From contig JAITVS010000346.1 in NCBI GenBank assembly GCA_031285685.1, positions 1 through 64,000 on the forward strand: DNA of 64,000 nt, in the 5' to 3' direction. The notes beneath the pieces are model-generated. The model saw only the letters and a program-made list of their open reading frames with translations, made no database searches and was not told the DNA's origin. This DNA comes from Tannerella sp. (GTDB lineage Bacteria; Bacteroidota; Bacteroidia; Bacteroidales; Tannerellaceae). The position numbers and the translations under genes were made by a program. This document shows positions 16,880-25,453 of this stretch, piece by piece (positions within the stretch are counted from its first letter, which is position 1; each line of letters begins with the position of its first letter).

Positions 16880-17803
16880 ATGTCTGTAGAAATACACTCT
16901 GATCCGCTTATCTCTGTTATTATACCAGCCTATAATAATTCTGATATTTTAGAAACTACGCTGAACAGTGTCATAAATCAAACATATTCGAATTTGGAAA
17001 TTTTGGTTGTTGACGACGGTTCTGAAACGGATTTATACCCCATGATTAAAAAATTAAAGGATCTACGCATATCTTATCATAAACTAACACACACAAACGC
17101 CAATGTGGCACGGAATTATGGCATAAATAATAGTAACGGAGGTTTTGTTGCGATGCTTGATTCAGATGACATATGGATGAATAATCATCTGGAAAGCTGT
17201 TTAAATCTTTTATTAAAAGAGCAGGCCGATGGATTATATGGAAGTCTGATATTGAGAAATAAAGCATCTGAACACGAAAATTATATTATCGTAAGACTTT
17301 TATATGATAATGAGACCATGATCGACTATTTGTTAAGCACAGGGTACGGGGCTCAAACGTCAACATTGTTTATGACTCAAGAAAGTGCCCGAAGCATATT
17401 GTGGGATATTAAGTTAAACAGACATCAAGATTATGATTTTGTTGTCAGATATAACAAGCAGTTTAAGCTAATTGCAAAAACAGAACCGACTGTTATATAT
17501 ACTATGAGGGAAAATAAGCAACAAAATATTGATTTCGCATCCTGTATTAAAGTTATAAAAGACAATAAGGAAAATATTAGTCCAGATATCTACTACAATT
17601 ATAACTTGAATATGTTAAATCTTGCCCTGTCTCTTAATGCTTCCAATAATATTATTCAACATTACAAAAAGGAAACGACTTTTTATAAAGAATTCATGTC
17701 TTATTTTCAATTTATGAACATAAAATGTCCTCGAAATCACTATGAAAAAGCAAAATATAAACTTGAATATCTATGGTATATTTTAAAGGTGAAAATCGAA
17801 TAA
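16880..17803 (+). CDS. Family 2 glycosyltransferase
   Basis: A 307-residue GT-A enzyme. SVIIPAYNN and LEILVVDDGSETD form the nucleotide-sugar fold, MLDSDDIW is the DxD metal motif, and NVARNYGIN is typical of GT2. HQDYDFVVRY supplies the likely catalytic Asp region. The C-terminal 90 residues are helical and less conserved. It follows the exporter remnant by 27 nt and may have been part of the RiPP operon, decorating the peptide or a surface glycan. Donor and acceptor cannot be inferred. Confidence 0.8.
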   Translation: MSVEIHSDPLISVIIPAYNNSDILETTLNSVINQTYSNLEILVVDDGSETDLYPMIKKLKDLRISYHKLTHTNANVARNYGINNSNGGFVAMLDSDDIWMNNHLESCLNLLLKEQADGLYGSLILRNKASEHENYIIVRLLYDNETMIDYLLSTGYGAQTSTLFMTQESARSILWDIKLNRHQDYDFVVRYNKQFKLIAKTEPTVIYTMRENKQQNIDFASCIKVIKDNKENISPDIYYNYNLNMLNLALSLNASNNIIQHYKKETTFYKEFMSYFQFMNIKCPRNHYEKAKYKLEYLWYILKVKIE

Positions 17804-18155
17804 AATATTAAAAAGCTTAATAGAAAGATGAAATTATAACTTAATACAAAAGGTTTTCCAGTCTATTTTGTCTGCTAACAAAACCTGTTCATGATTCGTA
17901 TCCATGAAATAGGCAAGTAACAGAGTAAATTGTATTGGTTTGAATCGGGTGATTTTTCGAGCATTTTCTGCAAACTTTTATATCACAAAGGTATGAACAA
18001 TAGATGTGGATCACTGCGCTGTCGTGATAAATAAAAGGCTAAAGATGTTGATAAGCCATTGCTCAAAAAGCGAGTAGCCAGCTAACCCTCTTGTTATCAA
18101 GGTTACACGGACAAAGTGCCCGCAGACCTGTTTAATATTAAAAAAATTGAAAAAT
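17804..18155. other. Intergenic region with transposase debris
   Basis: A 350-bp stretch between two glycosyltransferase genes. The left third carries the N-terminal remnant of an IS5-family transposase on the minus strand (separate entry). The rest (about 17965-18155) shows no recognisable gene, although its less AT-rich block (about 18000-18130) looks like further eroded mobile DNA. Confidence 0.45.
17836..17964 (-). pseudogene. N-terminal remnant of an IS5-family transposase
   Basis: Read on the minus strand from ATG 17964: MLEKSPDSNQYNL, then after a frame change LLLAYFMDTNHEQVLL and ADKIDWKTF. This matches the conserved opening of many IS5-group transposases (an M-x-x-x-SPDxNQ start and N-H-x-LVLLAD-x-IDWK). 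Only about 45 residues survive and the frame is broken. Confidence 0.65.
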
Positions 18156-19085
18156 ATGCTTATTTATTTTTATCGAAAACTTTTTCAGCGAATATACTCA
18201 ATGTATGATCAATTAAAAATAGAACAATTGGGCAAGATACTACCTTCTGATATAAAAGTTATCATAGATAATGATCCTGCATTATTAAAAAATGCAGATG
18301 TAGTAGTCATAGACTTGCCTATAATTCATTACTTTATGTCTGAAGATGAGATTTTTGAAAAACAGGAGGGACAGATATGGGTAGCATGGAATCTTGAATG
18401 TGATAAAAATTATCCATGGATATTTAAAGATGAAGTTAAAAATTTCTTTGATATATGGATGACTTATCACCCCGATGCAGATATTTTTTTGCCATATTTT
18501 ACATATGAATATAAATATTCACTATTTAATCCTATACAAAAAAAAGATTCTGACAAAAGAGTTTGCATGTTTGTGTCAAGTTCTATCAATAAGAGTAGTA
18601 GACTAGAATATATAGAAGAATTGATGAAATATGTAAATGTCCATTCATATGGTAAGTGGATGCAAAATCATAAAATAATCAATGACAAGGGGTACACATC
18701 CAAGATGGAAATCATAAGTAAGTATAAATTTACTATAGCTTTTGAAAATGCCTGCGATGATGATTATGTTACGGAAAAATTCTATGAACCTCTACTATCT
18801 GGCTCTGTGCCGGTTTATCTTGGTGCATCAAATATAGATAAGTATAGCCCAGGTCACAATTCTTTTATCAATGTGATAGATTTTAATTCGCCAAAAGAGT
18901 TGGCTGATGTGATTAACGAATTATGTGAAGATGAAAAAAAATATAATAACTATTTTGATTGGAAAAACCATCCTTTACTAGATGATTTCATGCAACTTTT
19001 AGAAACGCAGAAAATACATCCTTTCATCAGATTAGCAGAATCTGTACAAAGGTTAAAAGATAAAATACTTTGTGGGCCAAACTAG
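18156..19085 (+). CDS. GT10 alpha-1,3/1,4-fucosyltransferase
   Basis: A protein of about 309 residues from ATG 18156 (MLIYFYRKLFQ); an in-frame TTG nine bases upstream is less likely. The GT10 donor-binding motif is complete: FTIAFENACDDDYVTEKFYE followed by PLLSGSVPVYLGA, about residues 190-225. The N-terminal half carries the variable acceptor domain with WVAWNLECD. GT10 enzymes transfer fucose from GDP-fucose to GlcNAc in Lewis-type structures. It is isolated by IS debris on both sides, so a link to the RiPP island or to surface glycans is uncertain. Confidence 0.88.
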   Translation: MLIYFYRKLFQRIYSMYDQLKIEQLGKILPSDIKVIIDNDPALLKNADVVVIDLPIIHYFMSEDEIFEKQEGQIWVAWNLECDKNYPWIFKDEVKNFFDIWMTYHPDADIFLPYFTYEYKYSLFNPIQKKDSDKRVCMFVSSSINKSSRLEYIEELMKYVNVHSYGKWMQNHKIINDKGYTSKMEIISKYKFTIAFENACDDDYVTEKFYEPLLSGSVPVYLGASNIDKYSPGHNSFINVIDFNSPKELADVINELCEDEKKYNNYFDWKNHPLLDDFMQLLETQKIHPFIRLAESVQRLKDKILCGPN

Positions 19086-19125
19086 TGTCACGTCAAATCT
19101 TTAAGTCGGATAACGTCTTTTCAGT

Positions 19126-19461
19126 TTAATATGCGCCTCTTCGGTTATAAGTAATTTTTACCTGGTTTTCTACCGCGGCTTTGTCCTTTGGTTTATAAGG
19201 CCTGGCCGGGATGACAACAAAACCGTAGTGGTTGGAAAATTTTCCATCACACGGTTTGAGTCCGGTTCGTAGCGGTCGGTTTTTGTAATGGCGGACTTCA
19301 AGTTGTCGGATACCACGATTTTGGGTGAACCTCCCAGGTGTTCCAGGTAACAGGAGAGGTCTAGAATGATATCTAAAGTGGAATCGAAGATCTGCCTTAG
19401 CCAAAGAATCTGACTGAAATAACCTGCTTAATCCCCAAATGCAAATAACGCTTTCAGTCAA
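19126..19461 (-). pseudogene. IS21-family IstA transposase remnant
   Basis: Minus-strand reading in two frames gives HLGGSPKIVVSDNLKSAITK and TDRYEP, then after a shift KFSNHYGFVVIPARPYKPKD and KAAVENQV, the classic IstA core around the second catalytic Asp and the ARPYKPKDKAAVE motif. The frame is broken at about 19245 and the remainder of istA and the istB helper are absent. A spurious single frame spans the fragment but is not a gene. Confidence 0.8.
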
Positions 19462-19629
19462 TTGATTGGTATAAAATTCTATGCCCTAAATTCATGAGGA
19501 TACAAAAAATGAGGAATAAATTACTGAAAATAGTTCATGATATGATATGATAAGCAAGCATCCTGATAATCAAACTTCCGTTTTTTACTTATCAACCATA
19601 ATAGTTTTTTATGAATATACTGAATGTCC

Positions 19630-19835
19630 TCAATTAATTTTGGCATTCTTGTTATTCCTTATTGTTTGCCGTGCTTTTGCTTGAACTTTGACTTTTTCAA
19701 TGTCTGGAATTCTTCCGGCCAGACATTGTCCTATCAATATGTTTAATTCTATTTCCACCATATTGAGCCAACTTCCGTGCATAGCTGTATAGATGAACTT
19801 AGGTCTATCCCAAATTGTTTTGGCCTTACTATAGG
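19630..19835 (-). pseudogene. IS630-family transposase C-terminal remnant
   Basis: The minus strand encodes FIYTAMHGSWLNMVEIELN followed by ILIGQCLAGRIPDIEKV and ARQTIRNN. HGSWLNMVEIE is the hallmark of the last DDE block of IS630/Tc1-like transposases. No start or upstream catalytic domain remains, and stops follow. Confidence 0.75.
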
Positions 19836-19856
19836 AGATGTTTAATTTATTGATTT

Positions 19857-20822
19857 TCAGCGAACTTTTATTATCTGAATCTGGTCGATATTGGCGTCTT
19901 TGAGAAAGGTCTCCATGTGGCGCTTTTTCTTATCCTCGAGGATTTCGTTTATTGCAATAAGGATACCGGTCTCTTCAACTTCTCCGAATTCCTTATTGAT
20001 GGCGGTTCCGAATGTGCGCATTTTGGGAGAAAGGCTCATGTAGGCGTTGATTAAGGGGGGGACATTGATTCCGAGTTTACGTACTTCCTGGTTTAATGCT
20101 TTGTAGTCTTCCTTGAAATCGTTATGACTGAAGAGTTTTTTTAGTTTTTCCTCGTCGGTATTTGTTTTTAAAGGGTGTATCGGAGTAACAAGGTTTTCTT
20201 TGTCGGGGAAATGTAAATTCAGAAAATATAATATCATATCACGCGCTTCCGTATCATAATTATTATACATGGTTACTTTTCCATAAAAGTACTTCAGTGA
20301 CGGGTCGATGACAGGTAGCGCGCCAAGTCCGTCCCACAAATTGTCAAGAATGAAAATACCTTGGGATCGTCCAAGGGTTGCCTGATAATCCAACGAGACA
20401 AAAGAACGACCTAATTCCACGGTATACGGCAAATAATTTTTCAGGAAATTTTCGGAGAAATTGAATAAATGGGCAGTCGCAAGCATCGGCTTTCCCTGTT
20501 CATCGAATTTCACATCCGACCCGCATAAAAACCGGTATCCTCCCAGAATTTCTTTTTCTTTGGGACTCCACACGATCAGTTGCCGGTATGCACCTTCCAT
20601 TGTATCGAACTCATCGATATCACACGCAAGTCCTGTACCGCCCCCATAGTAACGGAAGGCCACTTCGCGCAAACGTCCGATTTCCCGCATTGTTTGCGGA
20701 GAATCCTGGGATGTGACAATATATATTTCGTTATTGGATTTATTGGTACTTCTTAATCTTTTATCGGGGGTAAGCTCTGAGAGAATAAACTCTTTATCTA
20801 CGGGGGCTATTATATTTTGCAT
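19857..20822 (-). CDS. glsB: Glycine N-acyltransferase GlsB (glycine lipid synthesis)
   Basis: A 321-residue GNAT-fold acyltransferase of the hemolysin/OlsB-like family. Typical motifs are REVAFRYYGGGTG, DIDEFDTM, KEILGGYRFLCG and YTVELGRSFVSLDYQ near residues 50-155. In Bacteroides thetaiotaomicron the orthologous protein joins a 3-hydroxy fatty acid to glycine to give commendamide-type N-acyl glycine, which GlsA then O-acylates to glycine lipid. It lies 15 nt after the glsA-like gene in the same operon, which strongly supports the assignment. Confidence 0.8.
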   Translation of the reverse strand: MQNIIAPVDKEFILSELTPDKRLRSTNKSNNEIYIVTSQDSPQTMREIGRLREVAFRYYGGGTGLACDIDEFDTMEGAYRQLIVWSPKEKEILGGYRFLCGSDVKFDEQGKPMLATAHLFNFSENFLKNYLPYTVELGRSFVSLDYQATLGRSQGIFILDNLWDGLGALPVIDPSLKYFYGKVTMYNNYDTEARDMILYFLNLHFPDKENLVTPIHPLKTNTDEEKLKKLFSHNDFKEDYKALNQEVRKLGINVPPLINAYMSLSPKMRTFGTAINKEFGEVEETGILIAINEILEDKKKRHMETFLKDANIDQIQIIKVR

Positions 20823-20837
20823 ATGTGATTTAATCTA

Positions 20838-21653
20838 TTAGTCAGCAAGTTTATATACTTCTTCTTTTACCCATTTTGCCCATTCGGCAGGCTTTTTGCC
20901 TGAATCGAATGTTTGCCATGGAATGGGTTTGCCAATATAAATACTAAATGTTTTATTTTTTTGCTTGAATAATTCATCCGGCAAATATAGCATTTCCAAA
21001 TTCATTTTTATGTTAAACAGCTTGCGAAAATTAGCCAGCCGGTAAAAAAAGTTGGAATTACGGCCTTCAAAATAAATGGGGACAACATCTCTTTTGTATT
21101 CAATCGCCTTTTGTATAAAAGACTTTTTCCACTCTGTGTCACGTATGACTCCCTTCTGTTTGCGTGAGCATAATCCGGCAGGGAATGTGATAATCTGATT
21201 GTCGGACCGGTAAGTCTCTTCTGTTTTTATCGCCGCTTCTTTACTTTGCGCCCCGTGTTTATTTACAGGCACAAATATGGATCGAAGATTGGGAATGGCA
21301 AGCAACAGGTCGTTGACCAGACACTTAATCTTGCCATTATAATGCTCGCCTAACAGATATGACAGGCATATACCGTCGAACCCTCCGAGAGGATGATTCG
21401 ATGCAAAAATATATCCTTTATCTTCCGGTGGAAGGTTTTCTTCATTGACAATTTTCAGGTTCACATTGAAATATCCTACCAGGGCTTTCATGAAGTCAAA
21501 GCCTTGCAAGTCTTTATACTCTTCAAGGATATGGTTTAATTCATCCTGATGGATTATACGGATCAGGTAATTTATAATAAATGCCGGAATTCTATTTGCC
21601 TTGTCTTTTAATTTTGAACGCAGAACCTGCTTTACGTCTATGCGTATATCCAT
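20838..21653 (-). CDS. glsA: O-acyltransferase GlsA (PlsC-like, glycine lipid synthesis)
   Basis: A 271-residue PlsC-superfamily acyltransferase. The catalytic His is in ASNHPLGGFDG (a His-x5-Asp spacing usual for this subfamily), with FVPVNKHG, TFPAGLCSRKQKG and VVPIYFEGRNS as the acceptor and glycerol-phosphate-like motifs. It is expected at the inner membrane, adding a second fatty acid to the 3-hydroxyl of N-acyl glycine. First gene of a two-gene operon with glsB; the promoter is visible about 25 nt upstream of the start. Confidence 0.8.
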   Translation of the reverse strand: MDIRIDVKQVLRSKLKDKANRIPAFIINYLIRIIHQDELNHILEEYKDLQGFDFMKALVGYFNVNLKIVNEENLPPEDKGYIFASNHPLGGFDGICLSYLLGEHYNGKIKCLVNDLLLAIPNLRSIFVPVNKHGAQSKEAAIKTEETYRSDNQIITFPAGLCSRKQKGVIRDTEWKKSFIQKAIEYKRDVVPIYFEGRNSNFFYRLANFRKLFNIKMNLEMLYLPDELFKQKNKTFSIYIGKPIPWQTFDSGKKPAEWAKWVKEEVYKLAD

Positions 21654-21675
21654 ATAAAATATGAGTTAGAGTCTG

Positions 21676-21706
21676 CAAAAATACGAATAATTCTATTTAA
21701 TAGCAA
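21676..21706 (-). promoter_or_regulatory. Promoter of glsA-glsB
   Basis: On the minus strand TTG (21704-21706) is separated by 20 bp from TATTTTTG (21676-21683), a good match to the Bacteroidota -33/-7 promoter. Transcription would begin within about 20 nt of the glsA ATG. Confidence 0.6.
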
Positions 21707-21943
21707 TTCATAGTGCTAAAATCCGGGTAATTTGACATGCTGACAGTTTCAGATGAATAATTTCTTTTTGATTTAAGCCGGCGACTGGGATTGATTGGAT
21801 TGCTGATGGATTTATTTAAGTGGTTGAGAAATGGGGTGTTGAAAACTTTTTATGCTATTTCTCCGCATAAGATGCGGAAAATGTGTAATTTTACCCGTCT
21901 AATCAACTTGTTACGTCTTTTTGTTTGATATAAATAGTTTATA

Positions 21944-22855
21944 GTGAGCCTGAAAGAACAAAAATATCATGTTCCGGCCATGTTTGAGGAAAGTCTTGAT
22001 GGTCTGGCTATCCGTCCTTCGGGAGTATACGTAGATGTTACTTTCGGCGGTGGTGGACATTCGCGTGGTATTCTGAAAGCATTAGGGAAAGACGGACATT
22101 TGTATGGCTTTGATCAGGATGCAGATGCGGAAAAGAATATAGTCGATGACGGGAGGTTTACTTTCGTTCGTAGTAATTTCCGTTATTTGTCGAACTTTAT
22201 GCGTTATTACGGAGAAAGTGAAGTTAATGGTATCCTGGCGGACCTGGGGGTGTCATCGCATCATTTAGATGATGAAACACGGGGGTTTTCTTTTCGTTTC
22301 GACAGTGATCTGGATATGAGGATGAACAACCGGGCGGGAAAAACAGCCGCGGATGTATTGAATACATATACCGAAGAGCAACTGGCTGATGTTTTTTACT
22401 TGTACGGCGAGTTGAAATCTTCGCGTAAGATAGCCGGGTCTGTTGTCAGAAGACGAGGAACCGGTTCCTTTAAATCCGTATCTGATCTGTTGGATGTGTT
22501 GACTCCTTTTTCCGGCAGAGAAAAAGAAAAGAAATTCATGGCTCAGGTATTTCAGGCCTTGCGCATTGAAGTCAATCAGGAAATGCAGGCTTTGCGTGAA
22601 TTAATGGAGCAGTCCTTAAGGTTGCTCGGAAAAAGCGGACGCCTGGTCGTTATAACGTATCATTCGTTAGAAGACCGGTTGGTGAAGAATTTTATGAAGA
22701 CCGGAAATTTTGAAGGGCGTGTCGAACAGGACATATATGGAAATGTGCCGTCTCCATTCCGTTCTGTAGGCAAGATGATGATTCCTTCAGCAGAAGAGAT
22801 AGGAATGAATCCGCGGGCGCGAAGTGCAAAACTGCGCGTAGCTGAAAAAATATAG
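21944..22855 (+). CDS. rsmH: 16S rRNA (cytosine(1402)-N(4))-methyltransferase RsmH (MraW)
   Basis: A 303-residue SAM-dependent methyltransferase with YVDVTFGGGGHSRGIL (SAM-binding loop), LADLGVSSHHLDD, RGFSFRFDSDLDMRM and VITYHSLEDRLVK, all diagnostic for RsmH. It methylates C1402 in the ribosomal decoding centre. The start is GTG 21944 (SLKEQKYHVPAM follows); no closer ATG precedes the conserved HVPAM. First gene of the dcw cluster here; the usual upstream mraZ is not visible. The next gene follows after 9 nt. Confidence 0.93.
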   Translation: MSLKEQKYHVPAMFEESLDGLAIRPSGVYVDVTFGGGGHSRGILKALGKDGHLYGFDQDADAEKNIVDDGRFTFVRSNFRYLSNFMRYYGESEVNGILADLGVSSHHLDDETRGFSFRFDSDLDMRMNNRAGKTAADVLNTYTEEQLADVFYLYGELKSSRKIAGSVVRRRGTGSFKSVSDLLDVLTPFSGREKEKKFMAQVFQALRIEVNQEMQALRELMEQSLRLLGKSGRLVVITYHSLEDRLVKNFMKTGNFEGRVEQDIYGNVPSPFRSVGKMMIPSAEEIGMNPRARSAKLRVAEKI

Positions 22856-22864
22856 GAGATTAAT

Positions 22865-23197
22865 ATGGGAGAATCGAAGAAGAAAAAACGGGTCTCATTG
22901 ATGTATATTCTCGGAGGAGGTATATTGAAAGAGGATTTTATTGTAAGACATACCAAAATGATTGTACTGATTGTGATCCTGTTATTTTTTTACATCAGTA
23001 ACCGCTATGCCTGCACGATAAAAATTCGTGAGATAGACCGTTTACAGACACAATTGAAGGATGTTAAATTTGAAGCATTGTCGATATCGGCAAAGTTAAC
23101 CGAAAATACACGACCGTCACAGGTGGAAGAACTTGTTAAACGTCAGGGACTTGATCTTGAGAAGGCGAAAACGCCTCCCTATAAGCTTCGTAAATAG
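22865..23197 (+). CDS. ftsL: FtsL-like cell division protein
   Basis: A 110-residue bitopic protein: a basic cytoplasmic N-terminus of about 35 residues, one hydrophobic helix (MIVLIVILLFFYIS, about 37-55), then a coiled-coil-like periplasmic segment (IREIDRLQTQLKDVKFEAL). Size, topology and position between rsmH and ftsI fit the Bacteroidota FtsL-like family, which is too divergent for sequence alone. It would join FtsQ in activating the FtsWI synthase at the septum. Confidence 0.82.
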   Translation: MGESKKKKRVSLMYILGGGILKEDFIVRHTKMIVLIVILLFFYISNRYACTIKIREIDRLQTQLKDVKFEALSISAKLTENTRPSQVEELVKRQGLDLEKAKTPPYKLRK

Positions 23198-23223
23198 TGT
23201 TAGTTATAGATAGATAATTAAAA

Positions 23224-25431
23224 ATGCGGATGTCGTCAAAAGAAGTATCACCGGAGGAAACAAAGAAAGTCGGTAATGAAAAAGACGGAAATATATTTTC
23301 CCGTTATTTTCTCATAACCCTTGGCTTGTGTGTTGTGGCGATACTTATTATTGTTTCGGCTTTTAATATAGGAATTAAAGAAAAGAAAGAATGGCTGAAG
23401 GTGGCTGAAGGATTGAAACGTCCTGATTTTCTGGTTAGTCCTACGCGTGGAAATATATATTCCGATGACGACAGGCTGATGGCGACCAGTTCCCCTCAAT
23501 ACTATATGTATATGGACTTTAAGTCTGCAAGTTTCTCCCGCGATTCTTTCCTCCATTCCAAAAATAATAATGTTGATTCATTGGCGTATTATCTGTCACG
23601 AAAACTCAAAAATCGCACGGCAGCCGGATATAAAGCTCATTTGATGAAAGGATTTAATGCGAAGAAAAATCCGTATCCGGTATATGAAGGACGGGTCTCG
23701 TATGCTGATCTGAAAGAGATAAGAACATTTCCTTTCCTGCGCTATAATCGCAATCGCAGCGGGTTCTATACAAAAGAGATGATGAGTCGTCAGAAACCAT
23801 TCGGAATGCTTGCTTCACGTACGGTTGGAGATATCTATAATGAAATAGATTCGTTAGGTGTAACGCGTGCTAAAAACGGATTGGAATTACAATATGATTC
23901 GCTGCTTCGCGGTATTCCCGGACTGAGTTCCATGCAGCGTGTCGGGGGACGGTGGACCAATATTGTGGAACTGGATCCTACAGATGGTATGGATATTCGT
24001 TCCACGATTGATATCAATATTCAGGATCTGGTAGAGAAATCGCTGACGGATAAATTGAAAGAAATTGATGCCGATGCCGGTATTGCTGTCGTCATGGAAG
24101 TGAAGACCGGAGAAATCAAGGCGATTACCAATATGGCGAGGGTAAGCCCCGGGCGGTATGCGGAAACATTGAATCATGCTGTGGCGGATGAAATAGAACC
24201 TGGTTCCACATTTAAAGTCGCCTCCATGATGGTTGCCCTTGAAGATGGTGTTGTTGAACCCAAAACTCCGGTTGATGTAGGTAATGGTGTTTATATGTTT
24301 GCAAACAGGCGCATGACTGATCATAATTCGAACCGGGGAGGGTATGGCATGATTAATGCTGAAAAATCGATCTGGTATTCGTCTAATATAGGCGTGGCTA
24401 AAATCATATTGAAAGGATATGAGCAGAATCCTAAAAAATTCGTAGAAGGGCTTCATCGTATTGGTATGGATGCCAATCTGAATGTTGAAATACCAGGGGC
24501 CGGAAAGCCGAAACTTCGCTGGCCGGGTGACAGATATTGGTCCCGGACATCTCTTCCGTGGATGTCGTTTGGATATGAGGTTCAGATACCGCCGATACAG
24601 ACTCTGACATTTTTCAATGCAATCGCAAATGATGGGAAAATGGTACGTCCGATGTTTGTAAAGGATATTCTCAAGAATGGCAGGACCGTAAAGCATTTTG
24701 AACCGGAGGTGGTCATTTCTGAGATCTGTTCGGATCGTACACTGAAGATTGTTCAGAATATGTTGTATAATGTGGTAAATTATAAAGATCCTTCGCCGGA
24801 GCGTCGTGACGGAACAGGGAAGCCGGCTAAGTCGGATGTTATTACGATCGCAGGGAAGACCGGAACGGCGCAGATTGCAAGCGGCGGAGTGTACAGAACA
24901 GCCGGTCATAATGTTTCTTTCTGCGGCTATTTTCCGTATGAAAAGCCTTTATATACCTGTATTGTTGTGATTTCCCGCCCGCGTGTAGGGTTGCCGTCCG
25001 GAGGATTGATGTGTGGTACGGTCGTAAAAGATATTGCAGAGAAAATTTATGCAAGTTGTACTGTTTTTGATATAAATAAAGCTTCGGACGATTCGCTGAA
25101 AGTGCTTTATCCGGATATTAAAAACGGAGATTATATGGCATTGAAGGATGTCACAAAAGAGCTTAAAATAAAAACAAATGCGGCAAATAGTATCAAATCA
25201 CAGTATGTGGTTGCGAATGAGAGTGATAAGGGAGTAACTTTGAAAGAGTTACCTTTAGTGAACAACCTTGTGCCGAATGTGATCGGTATGGGAGCTAAAG
25301 ATGCTGTTTTTGCTCTTGAGGACTGTGGTTTGCGCGTGTCGCTTTCCGGACAGGGGAAAGTGGTTTCGCAATCGGTAAAAAACGGAGCAAGAGTCGTTCC
25401 GGGCCAAACTGTAACGCTAACGCTTAAATAA
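23224..25431 (+). CDS. ftsI: Septal transpeptidase FtsI (PBP3) with PASTA domain
   Basis: A 735-residue class B penicillin-binding protein. One membrane anchor lies at about residues 28-50, followed by the pedestal domain starting FLVSPTRGNIY. The transpeptidase motifs are all present: STFK with catalytic Ser 328, SSN at 386-388 and KTGT at 545-548. The C-terminus (about 675-735) is a PASTA domain (VPNVIGMGAKDAVFALEDCG). It crosslinks septal peptidoglycan with FtsW. It lies between ftsL and murE in the dcw operon. Confidence 0.93.
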   Translation: MRMSSKEVSPEETKKVGNEKDGNIFSRYFLITLGLCVVAILIIVSAFNIGIKEKKEWLKVAEGLKRPDFLVSPTRGNIYSDDDRLMATSSPQYYMYMDFKSASFSRDSFLHSKNNNVDSLAYYLSRKLKNRTAAGYKAHLMKGFNAKKNPYPVYEGRVSYADLKEIRTFPFLRYNRNRSGFYTKEMMSRQKPFGMLASRTVGDIYNEIDSLGVTRAKNGLELQYDSLLRGIPGLSSMQRVGGRWTNIVELDPTDGMDIRSTIDINIQDLVEKSLTDKLKEIDADAGIAVVMEVKTGEIKAITNMARVSPGRYAETLNHAVADEIEPGSTFKVASMMVALEDGVVEPKTPVDVGNGVYMFANRRMTDHNSNRGGYGMINAEKSIWYSSNIGVAKIILKGYEQNPKKFVEGLHRIGMDANLNVEIPGAGKPKLRWPGDRYWSRTSLPWMSFGYEVQIPPIQTLTFFNAIANDGKMVRPMFVKDILKNGRTVKHFEPEVVISEICSDRTLKIVQNMLYNVVNYKDPSPERRDGTGKPAKSDVITIAGKTGTAQIASGGVYRTAGHNVSFCGYFPYEKPLYTCIVVISRPRVGLPSGGLMCGTVVKDIAEKIYASCTVFDINKASDDSLKVLYPDIKNGDYMALKDVTKELKIKTNAANSIKSQYVVANESDKGVTLKELPLVNNLVPNVIGMGAKDAVFALEDCGLRVSLSGQGKVVSQSVKNGARVVPGQTVTLTLK

Positions 25432-25453
25432 TTGATAATTAAATGAAGATCAA

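Larger units (their letters stand above)
19086..19856. other. IS graveyard downstream of the fucosyltransferase
   Basis: Nearly 800 bp without an intact gene. Two decayed transposase fragments fill most of it, one IS21-like and one IS630-like, both on the minus strand (separate entries). The stretch 19462-19600 between them is AT-rich with no recognisable content. Confidence 0.6.

Noticed and set aside
19126..19461. An intact 111-residue gene
   Set aside because: The frame only partly overlaps IstA sequence; the conserved transposase reading needs two frames, so it is debris.
23887..24909. A 340-codon minus-strand frame inside ftsI
   Set aside because: It is the antisense shadow of a strongly conserved gene and shows no protein-like motif.
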